This document shows, piece after piece, positions 7,853-13,092 of a DNA stretch of 40,773 bases. Origin of the DNA: CAZHJA01 sp964532865 (GTDB lineage: Bacteria > Patescibacteriota > Microgenomatia > UBA1406 > GWC2-37-13); assembly GCA_964532865.1 (NCBI GenBank), contig CAZHJA010000001.1:1-40773 (forward strand), in the 5' to 3' direction. Position numbers and translations under genes: made by a program. The notes below the pieces were generated by a model, which was given only the letters and a program-made list of their open reading frames with translations, did not search any database and was not told the origin of the DNA. How positions within the stretch are numbered: the stretch's first letter is position 1; the number at the start of each line of letters is the position of its first letter.

Positions 7853-7891
7853 AGTTAACAGCTTCCTGCTCTACCGTTGAGCTACAGGGGA
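7820..7891 (-). tRNA. tRNA-Asn (GTT)
   Basis: The minus strand folds as a full cloverleaf: acceptor TCCCCTG with CGGGGGA, D stem GCTC/GAGC, anticodon loop CTGTTAA (GTT), T arm GGTGG-TTCGAAT-CCACT and discriminator G at 7820. The outermost anticodon-stem pair is a G.A mismatch. CCA is not encoded: the next bases are CAG. The 3' end is the boundary of the integrative element, and the serine recombinase frame reads through it on the other strand. A TATAAT -10 lies seven bases upstream (7899-7904, minus). Confidence 0.95.
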
Positions 7892-7929
7892 TATGTATAT
7901 TATACAATCCCTTAAATCCTTTTTCATGA

Positions 7930-7935
7930 TAAAAT
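7930..7935 (+). promoter_or_regulatory. Extended -10 of the dCMP deaminase gene
   Basis: TGA-TAAAAT is an extended -10. Eight bases separate it from the ATG at 7944, so the mRNA is probably leaderless. This spacing also argues for 7944 as the start. Confidence 0.55.
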
Positions 7936-7943
7936 ATATGTAT

Positions 7944-8414
7944 ATGCCTAAAGTATTTAATAGACCTTCATGGGATGAATACTTCATTCAAATAGCACAT
8001 GTAGTTAAAAAAAGAGGAAATTGTATAAGAAGAAAAGTGGGCGCTTTAATAGTAAAAGACAAACAAATTATTGCAACAGGATATAATGGAACTCCTACTG
8101 GAATAAAAAATTGTTTTGAAGGAGGATGTGAAAGATGTATGAAAAGAGAAAAAGGAATATTAAAATCAGGGGAAGAAAAAGGAAAATGCATTTGTATATG
8201 TGCAGAACAAAATGCACTTCTTCAAGCAGCACGCCATGGTACATCAACAAATAACGCAACAATGTATATTACTGATTCACCGTGTCTGTCTTGTTGTAAA
8301 ATGATAATTAATTCTGGAATAAGTAAGGTTATTGCTGAAAATATTCATCATGATACTGCAGGATTAAATCTTTTAAAAAAAGCAGGAATTGAATTAAAAA
8401 TATTAAAAAGGTAA
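7944..8414 (+). CDS. dCMP deaminase family protein
   Basis: This 156-residue protein is counted from the ATG at 7944 (MPKVFNRPSWDEYF), the usual N-terminus of the family; the longer frame from 7893 runs across the promoter and is rejected. The family deaminates dCMP to dUMP, feeding thymidylate synthesis in the cytoplasm. The zinc site is visible as CAEQNAL (C86, E88) and SPCLSCC (C114, C117). The first ligand is normally histidine (HAE) in dCMP deaminases, so Cys here is unusual. GYNGTPTG is the substrate-loop motif, and an extra CEGGC-like cysteine cluster (GGCERC) may bind a second metal. Its end overlaps the convergent 8403 gene by 12 bases. Confidence 0.88.
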   Translation: MPKVFNRPSWDEYFIQIAHVVKKRGNCIRRKVGALIVKDKQIIATGYNGTPTGIKNCFEGGCERCMKREKGILKSGEEKGKCICICAEQNALLQAARHGTSTNNATMYITDSPCLSCCKMIINSGISKVIAENIHHDTAGLNLLKKAGIELKILKR

Positions 8415-8984
8415 AGTAAGCGGAACATTATTATTTTCATTTTCTCTTTCCAAATATTTCTTCCAATTAACGGGAATTGGTGTTTTCCCATGTTCTGTAA
8501 GATAAAAGATTTCTAGGTTTTCTACTCCATATTCAAATAGCTCTTTTGTAAGTAGAGTGTCATCTAAACAATATTTCTTTAGCTTATCCCATTCTCCATT
8601 TTTATAATACTCAATTGCCAGCAGTCCATGACCAGTTTTTTGTTTCCCAAGTGTTGCAGTAATACAATCATTTAATGATACTCTTCTTCCTATCTTCTCT
8701 TTAATGTCCGCCAATATATCAAATTGAGAAAAGCTAGATATCTTTCCAGGATAATATGCCTGCAAAACAGGAAGGTCAAAACTTATACTATTATATCCAA
8801 TAATATATGAGCTGTTTTCTAATATTGGAAACAGATTATTTAGTTCTTTTTCAGTAAAAACCTTAGATTTATGCTCTTTATAATCATAAATTGCAACAAC
8901 TGAAATACCTAATTTCTCAGGATCTTTGTATTCTCGAAAAGTATGTTTAGTCTCCAAATCCAAAACTACTGGGTACTTTTTCAT
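8403..8984 (-). CDS. DEDD-family 3'-5' exonuclease (RNase H-like)
   Basis: This 193-residue protein has the pattern of YprB/RNase_H_2-type exonucleases. LDLET (about 8-12) supplies the first Asp and Glu, IIGYNSISFDLPVL (about 61-74) the second Asp, and YCLDDTLLTKELF the third. The conserved Asp is in the LDD segment where DnaQ-like families have YxxxD. It would degrade single-stranded DNA or RNA in the cytoplasm, but the substrate cannot be told from sequence. It is the second gene of a two-gene minus-strand unit, starting five bases after the stop of the 8990 gene. It is shorter than multi-domain YprB relatives. Confidence 0.75.
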   Translation of the reverse strand: MKKYPVVLDLETKHTFREYKDPEKLGISVVAIYDYKEHKSKVFTEKELNNLFPILENSSYIIGYNSISFDLPVLQAYYPGKISSFSQFDILADIKEKIGRRVSLNDCITATLGKQKTGHGLLAIEYYKNGEWDKLKKYCLDDTLLTKELFEYGVENLEIFYLTEHGKTPIPVNWKKYLERENENNNVPLTLPF

Positions 8985-8989
8985 AAAGT

Positions 8990-9391
8990 CTAATTTATGA
9001 TTTTTTTCTTAGGATGTTCTCTTATTATCTCCATAGAAGTAACTGAATCTTTTTTTGAAAAATATCCATCCTTTAAATTAATCTTATTCAACTGCTGTTG
9101 AAAACGCATATGAATATTATGAAATGCATTTATTACAATGTCTTTTTGTTTTTTAGGAGTTTTATTTATTTCTCTTTGAAAAAAGTCATCAAGCTTTCCT
9201 AATTTCCATAGTATCTCAATAAACCTGCTGTCATTTATGTGAATTAATGAAAAATCTCCCTTTAACGGCCTCATTTTATAATTCATCATTCTTACTTCTT
9301 TAGTCATAGCCTCTTTAGAAGGTTTGTTATTTAAAATAGAATTTAACTTTGAAAGCATTTCAACAATATCTTTACTATTGTCTTTCTTCAT
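8990..9391 (-). CDS. Hypothetical basic protein, co-transcribed with the exonuclease
   Basis: This 133-residue protein has no recognised family. It is basic and probably helical, with no signal or membrane segment. The phrase MRPLKGDFSLIHINDSRFIEILWKLGKL is its most distinctive part (about 41-68). It lies five bases ahead of the exonuclease gene, so the two are likely one transcript and may work on the same nucleic acid. Its start codon is 16 bases from the divergent YqeY gene, with interlocked -10 boxes between them. Confidence 0.6.
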   Translation of the reverse strand: MKKDNSKDIVEMLSKLNSILNNKPSKEAMTKEVRMMNYKMRPLKGDFSLIHINDSRFIEILWKLGKLDDFFQREINKTPKKQKDIVINAFHNIHMRFQQQLNKINLKDGYFSKKDSVTSMEIIREHPKKKIIN

Positions 9392-9407
9392 AGGTTATAA
9401 TTATGGA
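9392..9407. promoter_or_regulatory. 16-bp bidirectional promoter core
   Basis: Between two divergent start codons lie TATAAT on the plus strand (9396-9401, six bases before the ATG at 9408) and CATAAT on the minus strand (9405-9400, eight bases before the ATG at 9391). The two boxes overlap by two bases, so polymerase can hold only one at a time. Confidence 0.55.
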
Positions 9408-9845
9408 ATGTTAAAGCAAAAATTGCAAGCGGAATATTTACAATCACTTAAAGCTGGCGACAAAGATAAGGTACAAATATTAAGATATTTTTTGGCTAAA
9501 GTAAAAAATGAGGAGATTGACAAGGGAGAGGACCTAACAGATGAGGAAGTTATTTCTCTTCTTAAAAAACAAAAAAAGGAACTACTTGAGTCAATAGAAT
9601 CTTTTGAAAAAGGAAAGCGGAAAGATTTGGAAATTGAAAGCAAAAAACAATTAGAAATAATACTGGAATTTATCCCTCCTGAAATATCTGATGAAGAATT
9701 AAACCAAGAAATTGAAAAAATAATAGAGGATAATAAAGATATTTTTAATAAAAATCCAAAGATACTTATTGGAATATGTATAAAGGCTTTAAAATCAAAA
9801 GCAGAAAGTTCAAGAATAATAAAAATCTTAAAACAAAAATCTTAA
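9408..9845 (+). CDS. yqeY: GatB/YqeY-like protein
   Basis: This 145-residue protein is counted from the ATG at 9408 (MLKQKLQAEYLQSLKAGDKDKVQILRYFLAKV, quoted in parts: LKQKLQAEYLQ, LKAGDKDK). This opening and the following KNEEIDKGEDLTDEEVISLLKKQKKE region are typical of YqeY. YqeY is a helical protein resembling the tRNA-binding tail of the amidotransferase subunit GatB, and its cellular role is not well defined. The last residues (KSKAESSRIIKILKQK) match the end of the tail domain. A longer frame from 9324 would overlap the divergent gene and is rejected. Confidence 0.85.
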   Translation: MLKQKLQAEYLQSLKAGDKDKVQILRYFLAKVKNEEIDKGEDLTDEEVISLLKKQKKELLESIESFEKGKRKDLEIESKKQLEIILEFIPPEISDEELNQEIEKIIEDNKDIFNKNPKILIGICIKALKSKAESSRIIKILKQKS

Positions 9846-9871
9846 AAAAATCTTGCTTCTTGGTCTTTTGA

Positions 9872-9877
9872 TATAAT
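9872..9877 (+). promoter_or_regulatory. Extended -10 of the FtsB-like gene
   Basis: TGA-TATAAT lies eight bases before the ATG at 9886, again a leaderless arrangement. Confidence 0.6.
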
Positions 9878-9885
9878 TTATATAT

Positions 9886-10230
9886 ATGAAGATAATAAAG
9901 AAAATTGCCTTTATACTTCTTCTTGTTTTCTGTGCTTCAACTTTAATAAAATCTTTTCTTGATTACCGAAATAAAATAAGTTTTTATGAAGATTATAGGC
10001 AAAAATATGAAAAGGAAAAGGAAATAAATAATTCTTTAAAAGCACAAGTTATTAAAAACAAAGATTTAAACCAAATAGAAAAAACAATACGAGACAATTT
10101 AAATCTTAGTAAAAATAATGAGGTAATAATAATTATTCCTAGTCCTACTCCAGTTATTAATCAGATAACTCCTGCCTCTCTTCCAAATTGGAAGCAATGG
10201 ATACGGGTTTTTGTAAAGGCTGAAATTTGA
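9886..10230 (+). CDS. FtsB/DivIC-like septum protein
   Basis: This 114-residue protein has the septum-initiator layout. A short cytoplasmic start and one transmembrane helix (about 5-25) come first. A coiled coil (about 30-60: YEDYRQKYEKEKEINNSLKA) follows, and then the motif QIEKTIRDNLNLSKNNEVIII, which corresponds to the E-x-x-x-R-x-x-L-x-l-x-x-x-x-E pattern of FtsB/DivIC. These proteins join the FtsQLB divisome complex. An unusual tail (PSPTPVINQITPASLPNWKQW) extends outside the membrane. It is followed by tRNA-Met. Confidence 0.75.
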   Translation: MKIIKKIAFILLLVFCASTLIKSFLDYRNKISFYEDYRQKYEKEKEINNSLKAQVIKNKDLNQIEKTIRDNLNLSKNNEVIIIIPSPTPVINQITPASLPNWKQWIRVFVKAEI

Positions 10231-10266
10231 TATTTTCATTTTTTTTTAGTACAATTAAGCATAATT

Positions 10267-10336
10267 TACGGGGTAGTGTACGGCCGCACAGGAGGCTCAT
10301 AATCTCCTAGACAAAGTTCGACTCTTTGCCCCGTAA
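10267..10336 (+). tRNA. tRNA-Met (CAT), elongator-like
   Basis: A cloverleaf forms with acceptor TACGGGG/CCCCGTA, D stem GTGT/GCAC, anticodon stem GGAGG/TCTCC around CTCATAA (CAT), T stem CAAAG/CTTTG and discriminator A. The 1:72 pair is a normal T-A and the anticodon stem lacks the three G-C pairs of initiators, so it is not initiator tRNA. A CAT anticodon could also mark tRNA-Ile read with lysidine. CCA is not encoded. TACAAT about 11 bases upstream is a possible -10. Confidence 0.9.
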
Positions 10337-10374
10337 CAAAATTTTTTGAAAATAAGCTATTATTATTTAAACAC

Positions 10375-11304
10375 ATGAATACTTTTTTACTTTCCGTAGT
10401 AATTCCTGTTTTCAACGAAGAAAAAAATATAGATCCTCTTTTTAAGAGATTGCTTCCAATTATTCAAAAATATAATTATGAAATAATCTTTGTAGATGAT
10501 GGATCAAATGACGATACTTCCAAAGAAATAAAAATCCAAGCCAAGAATAATAACTGCATTAAGCTTATTACTTTTCTTAGAAACTTTGGTCATCAAATGG
10601 CTCTTACATGCGCGTACACATATGCAAAGGGAGACTGCATATTATCTCTTGATTCAGATCTGCAAGACCCTCCAGAAATTATTCCTGAAATGATAGAAAA
10701 ATGGAAAGATGGAAAGCAAGTTGTCTATGCAAAACGTAAAAAAAGAAATGTTGATGGTTTTTTTAAAAAAAAAACTGCGTGCCTTTTTTACAAATTCATA
10801 AATATGTTATCTGATACCCCTATTCCTAAAGATGTAGGAGACTACAGACTTCTTGATAAAAAAGTCGTATTTTTTTTAAATAAATTACCGGAACACTCAA
10901 GATTTTTAAGAGGACTTGTCTCATGGGGAGGATTTTCAACAGATTATGTAACTTTTGAACGTGAAAAAAGACACTCTGGAGAAACACATTATACGTTTTC
11001 AAAAATGCTAAACTTTGCATTAGAAGGAATAACCTCATTTTCAATAAAGCCTTTAAGGCTTGCGATATTTTTTGGATTTACAACAGGACTTATTGGCTTT
11101 TTGGGAATAATATATGCAATAATTGGAAAATTCTTTTATTCACAGAACTTTATTGTAGGGTGGACAGGTCTTTTTGTAGGTATTATGTTTATTGGTGGCG
11201 TACAGCTTATTACTATTGGAATTATTGGTGAATATATTGGGAAAATTTATAAAGAAATTCAAAACAGACCAAAATATCTCATTAAAGAAAAAATGCATAT
11301 ATGA
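10375..11304 (+). CDS. GT2 glycosyltransferase, polyprenyl-phosphate sugar synthase type
   Basis: This 309-residue protein has an N-terminal GT-A domain: VVIPVFNEEKNI (about 8-19), FVDDGSNDDTS (about 40-50) and LDSDLQDPPE (about 92-101, the DxD-type metal site). Two C-terminal transmembrane helices (about 230-250 and 262-285) follow. This is the layout of GtrB/ArnC/DPM1-like enzymes that move a sugar onto polyprenyl phosphate at the inner membrane face, for glycan building or protein glycosylation. The sugar cannot be told. A TATTAT box eight bases before the ATG suggests its own leaderless promoter. The stop overlaps the next start by ATGA. Confidence 0.88.
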   Translation: MNTFLLSVVIPVFNEEKNIDPLFKRLLPIIQKYNYEIIFVDDGSNDDTSKEIKIQAKNNNCIKLITFLRNFGHQMALTCAYTYAKGDCILSLDSDLQDPPEIIPEMIEKWKDGKQVVYAKRKKRNVDGFFKKKTACLFYKFINMLSDTPIPKDVGDYRLLDKKVVFFLNKLPEHSRFLRGLVSWGGFSTDYVTFEREKRHSGETHYTFSKMLNFALEGITSFSIKPLRLAIFFGFTTGLIGFLGIIYAIIGKFFYSQNFIVGWTGLFVGIMFIGGVQLITIGIIGEYIGKIYKEIQNRPKYLIKEKMHI

Positions 11305-11453
11305 AGAAAGTTATTTTTCTAATATTTTTTTCTCTTTTAGTCGCGATTATAATCTTTATTATCTACCAAAGAATACAAGAAAAAAACCGTTTTGTCTCTC
11401 CTATTCCTGAACAAAAAGGAATAAAAGTTATAATTGTAACACCGTCAAAATAA
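11301..11453 (+). CDS. 50-residue membrane-anchored peptide
   Basis: The frame starts at an ATG overlapping the glycosyltransferase stop (ATGA) and ends TAA at 11451-11453. The peptide has a lysine start, one transmembrane helix (VIFLIFFSLLVAIIIFIIY) and a short tail ending IIVTPSK. The ATGA coupling strongly supports translation. It may be a small partner of the glycosyltransferase. The family is not recognised. Confidence 0.6.
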   Translation: MKKVIFLIFFSLLVAIIIFIIYQRIQEKNRFVSPIPEQKGIKVIIVTPSK

Positions 11454-11465
11454 AAGAATAAAGCC

Positions 11466-11840
11466 TTAAGGAGTACTTCCTAAATTAAGTTTAAATATGC
11501 TTCCCTCTCCTCCTAAAAACAATACATCAATAATACTTAAAATAAGATATGAGCAGAGAAATAAGATAAATCCAATAATGGCAAATTTCAGTGTCCCTTG
11601 TGCTTTTTTAATTTTTTCAGGATCCCCAAAAGAAGTAAGATAATAAAATCCTCCAATAATAAGCATGATAAATAAAACAAGAATAATAAGTGCAGATGCT
11701 GCAAAAAGAATATTTCCAAAAACAATTTCTAAACACTGCAAAGTAGGAACTCCGTCTACTATACAGCTACTAGTACCAGCTGTGGCAGTATCCCAGTCTT
11801 GTATTTGTGCATTAACTACGAAGTTTGAAAATAATTTCAT
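11466..11840 (-). CDS. TrbC/VirB2-like pilin protein (second copy)
   Basis: This 124-residue protein has two long hydrophobic helices (about 43-68 and 85-108) separated by a short loop GGFYYLTSFGDPEKIKKAQGT. The phrase (T/S)S(F/S)GDxEKxxxAQ is shared with the neighbouring 11872 gene and is typical of VirB2/TrbC-like pilins found in CPR genomes. The N-terminus is short, with two cysteines (C27, C36) before the first helix. It would sit in the cytoplasmic membrane as a pilus or secretion-channel subunit. It is 31 bases downstream of its paralog and probably co-transcribed. Confidence 0.75.
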   Translation of the reverse strand: MKLFSNFVVNAQIQDWDTATAGTSSCIVDGVPTLQCLEIVFGNILFAASALIILVLFIMLIIGGFYYLTSFGDPEKIKKAQGTLKFAIIGFILFLCSYLILSIIDVLFLGGEGSIFKLNLGSTP

Positions 11841-11871
11841 TTTAAAAAGAAAGAATTATTTATTTTTAAGG

Positions 11872-12258
11872 TTATTCTTGTAACAAAGTACCAAACTGTG
11901 TTATATCTATTGGACAGGTAAATCCTAAACAAATTTTTTCTGCAAAAACAACCTGTTCAAGAACTGCAACCAAAGATACAACCGCAACTAATACTATTAA
12001 GCCAACAACGGCAGCTTGAATTTTTTTCTGAGCAGCTTCTACTTTTTCTTTATCTCCTGATGACGTAACCCATGAAAGAGCGCCTAATATTAAAAATATC
12101 AATGCTGCTAAGCCTGCAATAAAGAAAAAGAACCTTACAAGAAAAGTTACTATTTGTTGAAAAGTAGGAATGCCAAGTTCATCTATGATTCCTTGTGCAT
12201 AAACATCTTTAACTAATAATGAATTTACTGCTTGAAAGAAAGAGTTTAGTAATTTCAT
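11872..12258 (-). CDS. TrbC/VirB2-like pilin protein (first copy)
   Basis: This 128-residue protein begins with a signal-like segment ending near VYAQG (about 19-23). Two transmembrane helices (about 38-63 and 83-108) follow, joined by SWVTSSGDKEKVEAAQKKIQ. The GDxEKxxxAQ loop matches the paralog at 11466. TrbC/VirB2 proteins form the pilus of type IV secretion systems. In CPR bacteria similar small proteins accompany VirB6-like proteins, as here. A promoter with TTGACA and TAGAAT (18-base spacer) sits immediately upstream. Confidence 0.78.
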   Translation of the reverse strand: MKLLNSFFQAVNSLLVKDVYAQGIIDELGIPTFQQIVTFLVRFFFFIAGLAALIFLILGALSWVTSSGDKEKVEAAQKKIQAAVVGLIVLVAVVSLVAVLEQVVFAEKICLGFTCPIDITQFGTLLQE

Positions 12259-12266
12259 ATCTTCTT

Positions 12267-12296
12267 ATTCTAAAGTAATAATTGGCTATTTGTCAA
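12267..12296 (-). promoter_or_regulatory. Promoter of the pilin pair
   Basis: On the minus strand TTGACA (12296-12291) and TAGAAT (12272-12267) are 18 bases apart. The ATG follows the -10 by eight bases. Confidence 0.6.
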
Positions 12297-12320
12297 TAGG
12301 AAAAGGAAGAGTCAATAATT

Positions 12321-12346
12321 AGCTTGATATATCAAGCTCCTTTTTT
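12321..12346 (+). terminator. Perfect palindrome followed by T6
   Basis: AGCTTGATATATCAAGCT (12321-12338) is an 18-base perfect palindrome, and CCTTTTTT follows. As RNA it would be a rightward intrinsic terminator, yet no rightward gene precedes it: the upstream neighbour is divergent. It could end an unseen short transcript or be an operator. Confidence 0.4.
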
Positions 12347-12384
12347 GCCTTATTTTAATATAATAATGTAAATAGTATTAATAA

Positions 12385-12413
12385 TTGAAAATTTGTTTAG
12401 ATTACCCTATATT
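12385..12413 (+). promoter_or_regulatory. Promoter of the cohesin-domain gene
   Basis: TTGAAA (12385-12390) and TATATT (12408-12413) are 17 bases apart. Seven bases then precede the ATG at 12421, another leaderless arrangement. Confidence 0.6.
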
Positions 12414-12420
12414 ATTATAT

Positions 12421-13011
12421 ATGCATAAAAAGAATTCCGTGTTAATGGTAATTATGATATTCTTTCTTCTTTTTGTATTTTCAAAGAATATATTTGCCAC
12501 AACCTATGATCTTTATTTACCTGAAGGACCATATAATCGTGGTGATGAATTTCAATTAACAATAAGTGTAGACACTGAAGGAAATTCAATTGAATCTGCT
12601 GAGATAGGATCAACATATGATACAGAGTTTCTGGAATTTTTAACAGTAACTCCTGGAGATACATTTTCAACTGTTACCGCAACGCCTCTTGGAGGAGGTG
12701 AATTAATGATTTCTGCGTCAAACACATCAGGATTTTCAGGCCAAGGTACATTTGCATATATTAATTTTAAAATAATTGCTTCTGCTCCTGGTGCAACAGA
12801 AATATGTACCCTTTGGGAGCCTTCTCCAACAACACCTCCAGGTCAACCAACAACACAACCAAGAACACCTCCAGGTCAACCAACAACGCCTCCTCAGCCA
12901 ACGCCTGGAAATGAAAAGCCATTTCTATATATAGCTATTGGAGGATTACTCTTTGTTCTTACTGCCTCAGGTGCGTTTGCTTTTTTAAATTCAAAAAGGA
13001 ATAATTCTTAA
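12421..13011 (+). CDS. Cohesin-domain cell-surface protein
   Basis: This 196-residue protein is counted from the ATG at 12421 (MHKKNSVLMVIMIFF). It has a signal peptide ending near NIFA-TTYD and a cohesin-type beta-sandwich domain (about 30-130: LPEGPYNRGDEFQLTISVDTEG; GQGTFAYINFKI). A Pro/Thr/Gln linker with a duplicated TPPGQPTT unit and a C-terminal transmembrane helix (about 168-188) follow. Such domains in CPR bacteria are anchored outside the cell and are thought to mediate protein contacts. It lies between the pilin pair and the VirB6-like gene. A TTG start at 12385 lies inside the promoter and is rejected. Confidence 0.75.
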   Translation: MHKKNSVLMVIMIFFLLFVFSKNIFATTYDLYLPEGPYNRGDEFQLTISVDTEGNSIESAEIGSTYDTEFLEFLTVTPGDTFSTVTATPLGGGELMISASNTSGFSGQGTFAYINFKIIASAPGATEICTLWEPSPTTPPGQPTTQPRTPPGQPTTPPQPTPGNEKPFLYIAIGGLLFVLTASGAFAFLNSKRNNS

Positions 13012-13092
13012 TAAGTTTTAAAAAAAATCATTTAATATCCCAAATTATTATATATAATGAAATATATATAAAGATAAATTAAAACATATCAA

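Noticed and set aside
9324..9407. Longer N-terminus for the YqeY-like protein
   Set aside because: It overlaps the divergent gene, includes the bidirectional promoter and does not match YqeY, which begins at 9408.
11192..11410. 72-codon plus-strand frame overlapping the glycosyltransferase end
   Set aside because: It is out of frame with both the glycosyltransferase and the better-supported ATGA-coupled 50-residue peptide at 11301.
12385..12420. TTG start extending the cohesin-domain protein by 12 residues
   Set aside because: The TTG is part of the -35 box TTGAAA, the added residues break the signal-peptide layout, and the ATG at 12421 fits the promoter.
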